Positions 33,391 through 41,749 of a DNA stretch of 64,000 bases are shown here, piece by piece; the stretch's first letter is position 1, and each line of letters starts with the position of its first letter. Below the pieces are notes generated by a model. The model searched no databases and was not told where the DNA came from. It was given only the letters and a program-made list of their open reading frames with translations. The stretch is taken from NCBI RefSeq assembly GCF_017311575.1, contig NZ_JAFFQY010000062.1, positions 124,001-188,000 on the forward strand, read 5' to 3'. Position numbers and translations under genes: made by a program. Origin of the DNA: Roseococcus thiosulfatophilus. GTDB taxonomy: Bacteria > Pseudomonadota > Alphaproteobacteria > Acetobacterales > Acetobacteraceae.

Positions 33391-34509
33391 TCAGCTCGTG
33401 GGGCGGGTCATGGTCTCGGTGACGCGCACGGGCACGTCGGGGCGCAGGCGCTGGAGGCCGCGCACCACCACCTGGTCATCGGGGCGCACGCCCTGGCGGA
33501 TTTCCACCTCGCCCGCCAGCCGCAGGCCGAGCTGCACCTCCACGCGGCGCGCGCGCCCGTCGCGGATGGCGTAGACGAAGCTGCGCTCGCCCAGCGAGTC
33601 CAGCGCCTCCTCCGGCACCAGCAGGGCGGTGGGGCGGGTTTCGAGCGTGAGCTGGACGTTCAGGAACAGGCCCGGCCGCAGCGCCTCGTCCGAATTGTCG
33701 AATTCCGAAACCACCCGCATGGTCCGGGTGGCGGTGTCGATGCGCGTGTCCATCACCGTCACCCGCCCTTCGAAGACGCGACTGCCATGGGCGGCGCTGC
33801 GGGCGCTGACCAGGCTGCCGGGGCGGACGCGCGCCACATGCACCTCGGGGATGGAGAATTCCACGCGCACGCGGCTGATGTCGTCCAGGCTGGTGACGGC
33901 GGTCCCGGGCTGGATCAGCGCGCCCACGCTCACCTGGCGCAGGCCCACGCGGCCGTCGAAGGGGGCGGTCAGGCGCAGCTCGTCGATCCGGGCCTGGATC
34001 TGGCGCAGGCGGCCGTCGGCGGCGCGGGCCAGCGTCTCCAGCTCATCCACCCGGGCGCGGGCCACGGCCTGGCCGGCCGGCAGGGCGCGGGCACGGGCCA
34101 GCTGGCTCTGCGCGTTGTCGAGGCTGGCGCGGGCCTGGTACAGCTCCGCGGCAAGGGCCTCGCTGTCCAGCTCCATCAGCACGTCGCCCGCGCGGACATG
34201 CTGGCCTTCCTCGAAGCGGATGGCGGTGACCATGCCGGCCACCTTGGTGGTGATGGTCACGGCCTCACGCGCGCGGACGGTGCCCACGCTTTCCATTCGC
34301 TCCACCACAGGTGCCTGCCGGACGGGGGCGGCCACCACCGCGACCTGCTGCGCGGCCGGCGCGGCGCGGGGCCCCTCGGCCGCCGTGGGGCGTTCAAGTC
34401 CCAGCAGGGAGAGCGGCGCGGGCACGCCCCAGGCGTCCGCCTGGGTGTGCCAGAGATAGCCGGCGCCACCGAGGACGGCGACGATGCCGAGTTGCAGCCA
34501 GGCGCGCAT
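33391..34509 (-). CDS. RND efflux periplasmic adaptor (membrane fusion protein)
   Basis: 372 aa. An N-terminal anchor (WLQLGIVAVLGGAGYLWHT) precedes a Pro/Ala-rich stretch, then the lipoyl half-motifs VGTVRAREAVTITTKVAGMV and FEEGQHVRAGDVLMELDSEA, a helical hairpin (LAAELYQARASLDNAQSQLA, VDELETLARAADGRLRQIQA), and the beta-barrel and proximal domains (LTAPFDGRVGLRQVSVGALI; VVRGLQRLRPDVPVRV). All parts of an AcrA-type adaptor are present. It is the promoter-proximal gene of the two-gene pump operon. The anchor is a membrane helix; there is no lipobox. Confidence 0.93.
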   Translation of the reverse strand: MRAWLQLGIVAVLGGAGYLWHTQADAWGVPAPLSLLGLERPTAAEGPRAAPAAQQVAVVAAPVRQAPVVERMESVGTVRAREAVTITTKVAGMVTAIRFEEGQHVRAGDVLMELDSEALAAELYQARASLDNAQSQLARARALPAGQAVARARVDELETLARAADGRLRQIQARIDELRLTAPFDGRVGLRQVSVGALIQPGTAVTSLDDISRVRVEFSIPEVHVARVRPGSLVSARSAAHGSRVFEGRVTVMDTRIDTATRTMRVVSEFDNSDEALRPGLFLNVQLTLETRPTALLVPEEALDSLGERSFVYAIRDGRARRVEVQLGLRLAGEVEIRQGVRPDDQVVVRGLQRLRPDVPVRVTETMTRPTS

Positions 34510-34544
34510 GGAGCCTCAGGTTTTAACCGCACATGAATGGACCT

Positions 34545-34563
34545 CTTGCCGAAGCTCGGCAAG
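34545..34563. promoter_or_regulatory. Operator-like palindrome upstream of the RND pump operon
   Basis: cttgccga-agc-tcggcaag is a perfect 8-bp inverted repeat with a 3-base centre, 35 bases upstream of the adaptor start and inside the 189-base gap shared with the divergent RAM-domain gene at 34699. Size and symmetry fit a TetR- or MarR-type repressor site. No such regulator gene is adjacent. Confidence 0.45.
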
Positions 34564-34698
34564 GGCGCTCTTTGGCGGTGGTTACGTTTCGTTACCGGCA
34601 ATTCAGGGGCGTTCGGCCCCCATTGCCCCGGGCGGGTGCATCCGTCGTGGACGGCCGCCCCCGCACGCGGCATATCCCGCGCTTCCTACATAGGGAGC

Positions 34699-34959
34699 AT
34701 GGTCGTGCGGGCAATCTTTGTGATGATCAAGTGTGAGATGGGCCAAGCCTACCGGGTGGCCCGGGAGATGGCCGACAGCATCGCTGAATTGTCCGAGATG
34801 CACTCCATTTCCGGCCAATATGACCTGCTGGGGAAGTTCTACCTGGAGCCGGAGCAGGATATCGGCCTCTTCGTGGTGGAGCGGGTGCAGAGCGTGGCGG
34901 GCGTGAAGGACACCTACACCCTGCAGACCTTCAACGCCTTCTCCTCCGGCAAGGGGTAG
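34699..34959 (+). CDS. Stand-alone Lrp/AsnC ligand-binding (RAM) domain protein
   Basis: 86 aa from the ATG at 34699; longer in-frame starts reach 34537 but add unrelated residues. The whole protein is a single alpha/beta sandwich of the AsnC_trans_reg/RAM type: VVRAIFVMIKCEMGQAYRVA, ISGQYDLLGKFYLE and VAGVKDTYTLQTFNAF. There is no helix-turn-helix, so it cannot bind DNA by itself; such SraA-like proteins form ring-shaped oligomers and may sense amino acids or pair with full-length Lrp proteins. A GGGAG sits unusually close (one base) to this ATG, so the exact start is uncertain. Confidence 0.82.
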   Translation: MVVRAIFVMIKCEMGQAYRVAREMADSIAELSEMHSISGQYDLLGKFYLEPEQDIGLFVVERVQSVAGVKDTYTLQTFNAFSSGKG

Positions 34960-35142
34960 GGCGCGCATCAACCTGGGGCAGCCTGCCGCGTTTCTCCTCT
35001 GTTATGGCGCAGGAAGCCGGAAGGCGGCCTTCAACGGAGGCGCCGCCCGCCCCTCGCCACCTTTGGCACGGCGGCGCCACATTGCCACCTTCAACCGGCC
35101 GCACCCGCCTGCCTTGATGCCTGGGATAGAGGAGTGCCTTCG

Positions 35143-35415
35143 ATGCGAAAGCTCATCACCGCCTTGAGCCTCACGGGGCTGCTCGGCGTCGCGGCCTGCA
35201 CCGATGCCTATGGGCGCCCGGACCCCGCCGCCACCGCCCTGGCGGGCGCGGGGGTGGGGGCTGTAGCCGGCCTTGCGATCGGTGCCGCGAGCCAACCGCG
35301 CTATTACGCCCCGCCGCCGCGCTACTACGCGCCGGCGCGGCCGGTCTATCGCGGCTATTACGGCCCGCCGCGGGGCTATTACCACCGCCCGCCGCCGCGG
35401 TACTACCGCTGGTAG
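35143..35415 (+). CDS. Small Tyr/Pro-rich lipoprotein
   Basis: 90 aa from the ATG at 35143, preceded by GAGGAG at eight bases; the ATG at 35134 lacks such a site. A type II signal peptide ends in a lipobox (LLGVAAC), so the mature protein should be an acylated lipoprotein beginning Cys-Thr-Asp. A glycine-zipper-like helix (ATALAGAGVGAVAGLAIGAA) follows, and the C-terminal 40 residues are built from repeated RYYAPPP / RGYY / PPPRYYRW units, rich in Tyr, Pro and Arg. This resembles small alphaproteobacterial envelope lipoproteins of unknown role. It nearly touches the convergent amidase gene. Confidence 0.75.
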   Translation: MRKLITALSLTGLLGVAACTDAYGRPDPAATALAGAGVGAVAGLAIGAASQPRYYAPPPRYYAPARPVYRGYYGPPRGYYHRPPPRYYRW

Positions 35416-35421
35416 GCTGCC

Positions 35422-36918
35422 TCAGCCGAAGCCGAGGAAGCCCTCCATTCCGCTGATGGGCGGTGCCGCGCGCAGCTTCGCGATGTCGGGCTTCGGGCGA
35501 CCGAACTCCGCATCGCCGGCCAGCGCCGCCTCCAGCGCGGCCGCGACGCCCAGCACGAAGGCATCGCCGCCCCGCGGCCCCACGATCTGCAGGCCGAAGG
35601 GAAAACCCTTCTCGTCCAGGCCCACGGGCAGGCTGATGGCCGGGTGGCCCGTCAGCGTCACGTAGTAGGCCAGCGCCAGCCAGTGGAAGTAGGTGCGGGT
35701 CTTCTGCCCGTCGATCTCGCTCGGGAACAGCTCGCGCCAGGGGCGGGGGCTGATGGTGATGGCGGGGGTGATCAGCACGTCATGCTTCTCGAAGAAGCTC
35801 TGGAAGTTCCGGTAGATCACGGTCTGGCGGCTGGCGGCGCGGGCCTGATCCTCCAGGGAATAGCGCAGCCCCTCCTCCACATTCGCGATCATGTTCGGGC
35901 CGCACTTGTCGGCATGCTTCCGCACGCGGTCCAGGTGCGAGGCCAAGGCGCCCGAGGCCCGCAGCACCTCGAAGGCCTCGTCGCCGCCGGTCACGTCGGG
36001 GGTGGCGGTCTCGATCCGCGCGAAGAGCGAACCGCAGCCCTCCACGATGCGCCGGAACTTGCGGCGAACCACGCCCTCCACCAGGGCCAGGTTGAAGTCT
36101 TCGGTGGCGGCGACGCGCAGGGTGGAAAGATCAATCTCGCGCGGCGGGTGGAACAGGGCGGGCTCGCCCCGCACCGTCCGCGCATGCAGCGTATAGGCCA
36201 GCGGGTCACCCGCATCGTCGCCCGCCATGGCGGACAGCATCAGGCAGAGGTCCGGCACGTCCCGCGCCATCGGCCCCAGCACGGAGAGCGGGTTCCAGCC
36301 ATGCCCCCGCCGCTCATTGGGCACCAGGCCCGGCGAGGGGCGGTAGCCCACGATGCCGTTGAACGCCGCGGGGTTCCGCAGCGAACCGCCCGTGTCGGAC
36401 CCTGACGCCAGCGGCACCATGTCGCAGGCCAGGGCGACTGCCGAACCGCCCGAGGATCCGGCGGCATTGTGCGTGGGGTCGAAGGCGTTGCCCGTGGCGC
36501 CATAGACGGCGTTGCGGCTGTTCGCACCCAGGCCGAATTCCGGCACGTTGGTCTTGCCCAGCACGATGCCGCCCGCCTCACGCAGGTGGCGCACCATGCC
36601 CTCGTCGCGCGTGGGGATGTGGTCCTTGAAGAGCAGGCTGCCCCAGGTGGTGCGCAGCCCCTTCGTCTCCTCCAGATCCTTGATGCCGAGCGGCAGGCCG
36701 TGCAGCGCGCCCAGCCGCTCGCCCTTCATCACGGCGTCCTCGGCGGCGCGGGCCTGGGTGCGGGCCGCGTCCACATCCATCGCCGTCATGGCGTTGACGG
36801 CCGGGTTCACCTGGCCGATGCGCTTGAGGCAGCTTTCCAGCAGCTCCACCGGCGAGAGCTTCTTGCGGCCGATCATCCGCCGGGCGGCGGTGGCGGGCAG
36901 TTCGCAGGGTTCGGTCAT
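35422..36918 (-). CDS. Amidase signature family amidohydrolase
   Basis: 498 aa. The Ser-Ser-Lys catalytic set is recognisable: lysine in GLPLGIKDLEETKG (near 78), the Gly/Ser-rich signature GSSGGSAVALACDMVPLASG followed by SDTGGSLRNPAAF (near 160-182), supplying the cis-Ser and nucleophilic Ser. IVGYRPSPGLVP comes next, as in family members. It hydrolyses some carboxylic amide; it is not GatA, since the window has no GatB/C and the length and C-terminal part differ. Twelve bases separate it from the upstream gamma-glutamyltransferase gene, so the two are probably one operon. Confidence 0.9.
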   Translation of the reverse strand: MTEPCELPATAARRMIGRKKLSPVELLESCLKRIGQVNPAVNAMTAMDVDAARTQARAAEDAVMKGERLGALHGLPLGIKDLEETKGLRTTWGSLLFKDHIPTRDEGMVRHLREAGGIVLGKTNVPEFGLGANSRNAVYGATGNAFDPTHNAAGSSGGSAVALACDMVPLASGSDTGGSLRNPAAFNGIVGYRPSPGLVPNERRGHGWNPLSVLGPMARDVPDLCLMLSAMAGDDAGDPLAYTLHARTVRGEPALFHPPREIDLSTLRVAATEDFNLALVEGVVRRKFRRIVEGCGSLFARIETATPDVTGGDEAFEVLRASGALASHLDRVRKHADKCGPNMIANVEEGLRYSLEDQARAASRQTVIYRNFQSFFEKHDVLITPAITISPRPWRELFPSEIDGQKTRTYFHWLALAYYVTLTGHPAISLPVGLDEKGFPFGLQIVGPRGGDAFVLGVAAALEAALAGDAEFGRPKPDIAKLRAAPPISGMEGFLGFG

Positions 36919-36930
36919 GGCGAGGTTTCC

Positions 36931-38532
36931 TCAGTAGCCGATCACGCAGCCATCCTTGCGCGGATCGCTGCCGCCGATCAGGCAGCCGCGCGCATGGTCC
37001 ATCAGGATGGCCTGGCCGCCGCCATGCGGCTTGTCCCAGGCCACGCAGCGATGGCCCATGGCGTCCAGCCCCGCCACCACATCGGCCGGGATGCCGCGCT
37101 CCACCTGGATCGCGCCCTCGCGCGGGAAGAGGCGGGCGAGGTCGATCGCCTCCTGCGGGTCGAGGCCCCATTCGAAGATGTTGGACAGCAGCAGGCTCTG
37201 GCCCATCGGCTGGAAATGCCCGCCCATGACGCCGAAGGGCATCACCGCGCGGCCGTTCTTGGTCGCCATGCCGGGGATGATGGTGTGCATGGGCCGCTTG
37301 CCGGGCGCGATGCAGTTCGGGTGCCCCTCCTCCAGCCGGAAGCCATAGCCGCGGTTGTGCAGCATGACGCCCGACTTCTCGGCCAGGATGCCGGAGCCGA
37401 AGCTCTCGAAGAGCGAATTGATGAAGGAGCAGGCGTTGCCCTCCTCATCCACCACGCAGAGATAGACGGTGTCCGCATGCACCGGGAAGAGCGTGCCGGC
37501 CGGCGGCAGCTCCGCCATGGCGCGGCCATCCTGGATGCCGCGGGCCAGGCCGTGCAGGTATTCGTCGGAGAGCAGGTGCTCCACCGGCACCTCCACCTGG
37601 GCGGGGTCGGCCACGAAGGCGTCGCGGTCACGGTAGGCCAGGCGCGCGGCCTCGATGTGACGGTGCAGGCGCGTCAGCCCCAGCGGCCCGCCCTCGGCCT
37701 TCGGCATGTTCTCCAGCATGCCCAGGATCATCAGCGTGATGATGCCGGTGCCGTTGGGCGGGCACTGGTGGATGTCCATGCCCTTCCAGGACCGCTTGAT
37801 GGGGGTGACGAATTCCGCCCCCAGCAAGGCGTCGGCGAAGTCCTGCTCGGTCTGCGTGCCGCCCAGGGCGCGCAGGGTGGCCACCATGTCGGCCGCGATC
37901 TCGCCCTCGTAGAAGGCGCGGGCACCGCCCTTGGCGATGGCGCGCAGCGTGGCCGCCAGCGCCGGGAACTGCATCTTCTGGCCCATCACGGGCGCCTTGC
38001 CGCCGGGCAGGTAGTGCCGCGCCGAGGCCTCGTGCCCCGCGAGCTTGCCCGCGGCCTCCGCCCAGTCATGCGCCACGCGGGCATGGACGTGGAAGCCTTC
38101 CTCGGCCGCGCGGATGGCGGGTTGCAGCAGGTAGCCCAGCTCCTTGCGCCCATAGGCCGCGTTCAGCGCCTGCCAGGCCGAGACGGCGCCCGGGATCGTG
38201 ACCGAATGGACCGAGGTGTTGACCATGGCGGTCAGCCCCTTGGCCCGCAGCGCCTCGGGCGTGGAGCCGGCGGACGCCCGGCCCGAACCGTTCATGGCGA
38301 TCACATGGTCGCCACCAGCGGGCGCATACAGACAAAAATTGTCGCCGCCGATGCCGGTGCTCTGCGGCTCGATCACGCCCAGCACGGCGGCGGCGGCGAT
38401 GGCGGCGTCCAGCGCATTGCCACCCGCCTTCAGCACCTCGATGGCGGCCAGCGAGGCGGCCGGCATGGAGGTGGCGGCCATGCCCCGGCCAGCAATCACC
38501 GGGCTGCGGCCGGGCAGGTGGAAGTCGCGCAT
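36931..38532 (-). CDS. ggt: Gamma-glutamyltransferase family protein
   Basis: 533 aa from the ATG at 38532, which has GAGGAA eight bases upstream; an earlier in-frame start at 38595 would add 21 residues and intrude on the csaA promoter. It is an Ntn-hydrolase that self-cleaves before a threonine; here HADTVYLCVVDEEGNACSFI (Thr near 353) is the small-subunit start, followed by NSLFESFGSG and later FGVMGGHFQPMG. N-terminal landmarks: GMAATSMPAASLAAIEVLKA, GGNALDAAIAA and GIGGDNFCLY. No signal peptide is visible, so it may be cytoplasmic, like CapD/YwrD-type homologues acting on gamma-glutamyl or other amides rather than on periplasmic glutathione. Confidence 0.9.
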   Translation of the reverse strand: MRDFHLPGRSPVIAGRGMAATSMPAASLAAIEVLKAGGNALDAAIAAAAVLGVIEPQSTGIGGDNFCLYAPAGGDHVIAMNGSGRASAGSTPEALRAKGLTAMVNTSVHSVTIPGAVSAWQALNAAYGRKELGYLLQPAIRAAEEGFHVHARVAHDWAEAAGKLAGHEASARHYLPGGKAPVMGQKMQFPALAATLRAIAKGGARAFYEGEIAADMVATLRALGGTQTEQDFADALLGAEFVTPIKRSWKGMDIHQCPPNGTGIITLMILGMLENMPKAEGGPLGLTRLHRHIEAARLAYRDRDAFVADPAQVEVPVEHLLSDEYLHGLARGIQDGRAMAELPPAGTLFPVHADTVYLCVVDEEGNACSFINSLFESFGSGILAEKSGVMLHNRGYGFRLEEGHPNCIAPGKRPMHTIIPGMATKNGRAVMPFGVMGGHFQPMGQSLLLSNIFEWGLDPQEAIDLARLFPREGAIQVERGIPADVVAGLDAMGHRCVAWDKPHGGGQAILMDHARGCLIGGSDPRKDGCVIGY

Positions 38533-38645
38533 CAGGGGTTTCCTCGGCGGTTGGAATGTCACGTCCATTCTGGACCAGGGGTGGCGGCGCCGCAAACCTG
38601 GGAAGACCCCTCGCCTCCCGCGCGGAAATCGGCTAGCGCGCGCAA

Positions 38646-38987
38646 ATGAGCGAGACGATCGGCTTCGATGATTTCCTCAAGGTGGACATCCGGGTGGGCA
38701 CCGTCGTGGACGCCCAGCCCTTCCCCGAGGCGCGCAAGCCCGCCATCAAGCTCTGGGTGGATTTCGGCGAGGGGATCGGCGTGCGGAAATCCTCCGCGCA
38801 GATCACCACCCACTACTCCCCTGACCGGCTGATCGGCCGGCAGGTGCTGGCGGTGGTGAACTTCCCGCCCCGGCAGATCGGCCCCTTCCTCAGCGAGGTG
38901 CTGGTGCTGGGCGTGCCCGACGAGAATGGCGCGGTGGTTCTGCTGCGCCCGGATTTGACCGTGCCCATTGGCGGAAGGATGCATTGA
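38646..38987 (+). CDS. csaA: tRNA-binding/chaperone protein CsaA
   Basis: 113 aa, the full length of CsaA, which is an isolated EMAP/tRNA-binding OB-fold dimer with chaperone activity in Bacillus. Motifs: FDDFLKVDIRVGTVVDAQPF at the N-terminus, KPAIKLWVDFG, KSSAQITTHYSPDRLIGRQV and the closing LGVPDENGAVVLLRPD. It is divergent from the ggt gene. The stop codon TGA overlaps the TTG start of gpt (TTGA), so the two are translationally coupled. Confidence 0.93.
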   Translation: MSETIGFDDFLKVDIRVGTVVDAQPFPEARKPAIKLWVDFGEGIGVRKSSAQITTHYSPDRLIGRQVLAVVNFPPRQIGPFLSEVLVLGVPDENGAVVLLRPDLTVPIGGRMH

Positions 38988-39469
38988 AGGTGGCGCCACG
39001 TTATTTCACCGTCGGCTGGGACCAGCTGCACCGCGATGCCAAGGCGCTCGCGTGGCGGCTGATGGAACGCGGCCCCTGGACCGGCGTGGTGGCCATCACC
39101 CGCGGCGGGCTGATCCCGGCCGCCATCATCGCGCGCGAGCTCGAGTGCCGGATCATCGAGACGGTCAGCGTCATCACCTATGACGAGGAGAAGCGCGGCG
39201 ACCCCCGCGTGGCCAAGGCCCCCGCCGCCGCCGGCGACGGCACGGGCTGGCTGCTGGTGGATGACCTGGTGGACACCGGCACCACGGCCAAGCTGGTGCG
39301 CGCCATGCTGCCGGGCGCGCATTTCGCCACGATCTACGCGAAGCCCGCCGGCAAGCCCCTGGTGGACAGCTTCGTGACCGAGGTCAGCCAGGACACCTGG
39401 ATCCTGTTCCCCTGGGACACCGAGGCCCAGTTCATTCCACCGATCGCGAAGGCTGGGGCCGCGAAGTAG
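38984..39469 (+). CDS. gpt: Xanthine(-guanine) phosphoribosyltransferase
   Basis: 161 aa. It salvages guanine, xanthine and hypoxanthine to nucleotides using PRPP. The PRPP-binding signature is LLVDDLVDTGTTAKLV, and early strands VVAITRGGLIPAAIIARELE and ETVSVITYDEE match Gpt. The C-terminal substrate loop includes WILFPWDTEAQF. The start is a TTG at 38984, inside a TTGA overlap with csaA and preceded by GGAAGG; no better ATG lies nearby. Its final 38 bases overlap the 3' end of the CNNM-family gene on the other strand. Confidence 0.92.
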   Translation: MKVAPRYFTVGWDQLHRDAKALAWRLMERGPWTGVVAITRGGLIPAAIIARELECRIIETVSVITYDEEKRGDPRVAKAPAAAGDGTGWLLVDDLVDTGTTAKLVRAMLPGAHFATIYAKPAGKPLVDSFVTEVSQDTWILFPWDTEAQFIPPIAKAGAAK

Positions 39470-40829
39470 AGGGCCGCTCGGCGGGGCTGCCCTCCAGCGG
39501 CAGGACGGCGATGGGGGGTGCCACCAGCGGCGCGCCCGTCGCCCCCTCCTTCAGCGCCAGCACCTTGTCCACGCGGCGCCCATCCATGTCCACCACCTCG
39601 AAGCGCCAGCCGCTGTAGGCGATGCGGTCCGCCTCCCGCGGGATGCGCTGCAGCAGCGCCATCATCAGCCCGGCCACCGTGTGGTAGTGGCCCGATTGCG
39701 GCGGCGGCTCAAAATCCTTCAGGCGCCCGCGCAGCTCATCCAGCGCCATCATCCCATCCAGCAGGATGGAGCCGTCGAACCGGGCTATGGCCCCGGGGAC
39801 GGCGTCGGGCGCGGGACCCAGTTCACCCACGATGGCCTCGAGCAGGTCGGAGGCGGTCACCACCCCCTCGAAGCTGCCATATTCGTCCAGCACCAGCGCC
39901 ATCCCCAACGGGTCGCCGCGCAGCCGCTCCAGCGCGTCCAGCGCCGAGAGGTTGTCCGGCAGCACGGTGGGCTGGCGCAGCGCGGCGGGAATGGAAATGG
40001 CGCCACCGCCCAGCACCTGGTCCAGCAGATCCTTCACCGCGACCACGCCCACCACATTGTCCACCCGCCGGTCGGCCACGATGAAGCGCGTCAGGTTGTC
40101 GGCCCGCAGCGCCTCGGCCACCGCCTCGGGGGCGGCGTTGCGGTCAATCCAGGCCACCTCGTTGCGCGGCGTCATCAGCGCGCGCACGGGGCGGTCGGCC
40201 AGGCGCAGGACGCGCTCGATCATCTGGCGTTCGTTGGGATCGAGCGCGCCGGCCTGCACGCCCTCGGCCACCACGGCCTTCACCTCCTCCTCGGTCACGC
40301 CCTGCTCGGTCGGCTTGTGGGCGCCGAACAGCCGCAGGATGAAGGCGGAGGAGGTGGACAGGAGCGAGATGAACGGCCCCGTCACCCGCGCCAGCACGGT
40401 CAGCGCCGGGGCCAGCGCCGAGGCCACGCGCTCCGGGTTCCGCAGGGCGAGCTGCTTGGGCACCAGCTCGCCCAGGATCAGGTTGGCATAGGTGATGGCC
40501 AGCACGACGATGCCGAAGGCCAGGGCCTGGCCATAGCCAAAGACGAAGGGCAGCTCCTCCAGGGCCTCGCCCACCGGCCGGGCGAGCGCCGCACCGCCGA
40601 AGACGCCGGCCAGGATGCCGACCAGCGTGATGCCGACCTGCACCGTGGGCAGGAAGCGGCCGGGATTTTCATGCAGCGCCAGGGCGGCGGCGGCGCCGGG
40701 CGTGCCGGCGCGCTCCATCGCCTGCAGCCGCCCCCTTCGGGAGAAGACAACGGCCAACTCGCTCATCGCGAAGACGCCGTTGACCAGCGTCAGCAGCACG
40801 ATGAAGCCGACTTCGAGGAAGATGCCCAT
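39432..40829 (-). CDS. CNNM/CorC (HlyC/CorC) family membrane protein with CBS pair
   Basis: 465 aa from the ATG at 40829. An N-terminal DUF21/CNNM membrane domain (FLEVGFIVLLTLVNGVFAMS, GITLVGILAGVFGGAALARP, ALAFGIVVLAITYANLILGE) is followed by two CBS domains (RPVRALMTPRNEVAWIDRNA; LDQVLGGGAISIPAALRQPT region) and a C-terminal CorC_HlyC domain (SGHYHTVAGLMMALLQRIPR). The NGVFAMSELAVV segment is the DUF21 start. Family members are involved in magnesium/sodium transport or membrane integrity; older annotation as hemolysin is misleading. Divergent from the DUF3429 gene. Confidence 0.93.
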   Translation of the reverse strand: MGIFLEVGFIVLLTLVNGVFAMSELAVVFSRRGRLQAMERAGTPGAAAALALHENPGRFLPTVQVGITLVGILAGVFGGAALARPVGEALEELPFVFGYGQALAFGIVVLAITYANLILGELVPKQLALRNPERVASALAPALTVLARVTGPFISLLSTSSAFILRLFGAHKPTEQGVTEEEVKAVVAEGVQAGALDPNERQMIERVLRLADRPVRALMTPRNEVAWIDRNAAPEAVAEALRADNLTRFIVADRRVDNVVGVVAVKDLLDQVLGGGAISIPAALRQPTVLPDNLSALDALERLRGDPLGMALVLDEYGSFEGVVTASDLLEAIVGELGPAPDAVPGAIARFDGSILLDGMMALDELRGRLKDFEPPPQSGHYHTVAGLMMALLQRIPREADRIAYSGWRFEVVDMDGRRVDKVLALKEGATGAPLVAPPIAVLPLEGSPAERPSTSRPQPSRSVE

Positions 40830-40863
40830 GTCGGGGCTATAGCGCAGCGGCCGGGCGCGCGCA

Positions 40864-40890
40864 CACCTCTTGCACCGCGGCACCTCTTGC
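40864..40890. repeat. Direct repeat cacctcttgc in a divergent promoter region
   Basis: The 10-base sequence cacctcttgc occurs at 40864-40873 and again at 40881-40890, 17 bases start to start, in the 77-base gap between the divergent CNNM (40829) and DUF3429 (40907) starts. It could be a tandem protein-binding site; it may also be chance. Confidence 0.35.
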
Positions 40891-40906
40891 GGCTGATGTG
40901 CGGCGC

Positions 40907-41347
40907 ATGAACGCCGCGCATGAACGCCTTCTCTGGACCCTGGGCCTCTCGGGCCTGTTGCCCTTCATCGCCGCCGCGCTGGCCGTGCTGCTGGCCCCCG
41001 ACTACTGGGGCGGCTTCGCGCGTGGGGCGCTGATCGCCTATGGCGCGGTGATCCTCTCCTTCCTGGGGGCGGTGCATTGGGGGCTGGCGCTGCGGGCGCC
41101 GGCGGGCGAGGCCTGGGCCACGCCGGCGCGGCTGGTGCTGGGGGTGGTGCCCTCGCTGATCGGCTGGGCGGCGATGCTGTTGTTCGAAGCACCCTCATTG
41201 CTGCTGCTGGCCGCCGGCATCCTGGCCACGGCCGGGGTGGAGCAATGGGCGGCCTCGCGCGGGCTGGTGCCGCGCTTCTACATGCGGCTGCGCTGGGTGC
41301 TGTCGGTGGGGGCCGCTTCCTGCCTGCTGCTGCCCTTCCTGGTGTGA
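40907..41347 (+). CDS. DUF3429 membrane protein
   Basis: 146 aa from the ATG at 40907 (a GTG at 40898 is also in frame). Four or five hydrophobic segments: LWTLGLSGLLPFIAAALAVL, GALIAYGAVILSFLGAVHWG, RLVLGVVPSLIGWAAMLLF, PSLLLLAAGILATAGVEQWA and WVLSVGAASCLLLPFLV. The stretch ILSFLGAVHWGLAL is the characteristic DUF3429 core. Function unknown; the domain also occurs in eukaryotic mitochondria-related proteins and is common in alphaproteobacteria. Confidence 0.88.
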   Translation: MNAAHERLLWTLGLSGLLPFIAAALAVLLAPDYWGGFARGALIAYGAVILSFLGAVHWGLALRAPAGEAWATPARLVLGVVPSLIGWAAMLLFEAPSLLLLAAGILATAGVEQWAASRGLVPRFYMRLRWVLSVGAASCLLLPFLV

Positions 41348-41378
41348 GCGGGGCGTCTCGGTTTCATTAACCAAATCT

Positions 41379-41394
41379 CAAGATATTTATCTTG
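41379..41394. promoter_or_regulatory. AT-rich palindrome upstream of the 41450 gene
   Basis: caagat-attt-atcttg is a perfect 6-bp inverted repeat with a 4-base centre, set in the most AT-rich stretch of the window (41360-41415) and 56 bases before the ATG of the small helical protein. It looks like an operator within a promoter; I cannot place -10 and -35 boxes with confidence. Confidence 0.45.
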
Positions 41395-41449
41395 TCTTAA
41401 AATCTGCGATGCGTTAGCAATTTCTTCAGAGATTGCCGACGGAGCCCCC

Positions 41450-41749
41450 ATGCCCAGCGCCGAAATCCTGCTCTTCCCGCAGCGCGCCCCCGCCGAGCCC
41501 ACGCCCGAGGACAGGCTTCGCCATGCCCTCGCCGCGCTCGACGCCGCGCTGGAGGAGCAGCGCGAGGCGGTGGCCGCGTTCCAATCCAACCTGGGCGAGC
41601 TGGGCGATGCCGTCGCGGGGCTCGAGAACAGCCTGCGCAAATATGCCTGCCAGCTCACCGCGACCCATGGCGACGCGCTGGCGGCGCAGGAGGGTGCCCG
41701 CAAGCTGGAAGCGACGGCCGATGGCTGGATGCGGAACCTCGCGCCCTAG
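41450..41749 (+). CDS. Small helical hypothetical protein
   Basis: 99 aa with a CGGAG site five bases before the ATG. Apart from a short N-terminal strand (AEILLFPQRAP) it is a predicted coiled coil or helical bundle from about residue 20 (DRLRHALAALDAALEEQREA) through SNLGELGDAVAGLENSLRKY to the end. No family recognised. The unusually AT-rich upstream region with a palindrome suggests a dedicated, regulated promoter. Its stop overlaps the end of the convergent MlrC gene by four bases. Confidence 0.65.
   Translation: MPSAEILLFPQRAPAEPTPEDRLRHALAALDAALEEQREAVAAFQSNLGELGDAVAGLENSLRKYACQLTATHGDALAAQEGARKLEATADGWMRNLAP

Noticed and set aside
39432-40829. Hemolysin
   Set aside because: Old name for CNNM/CorC proteins; DUF21, CBS and CorC domains indicate an ion-transport or membrane-integrity role.
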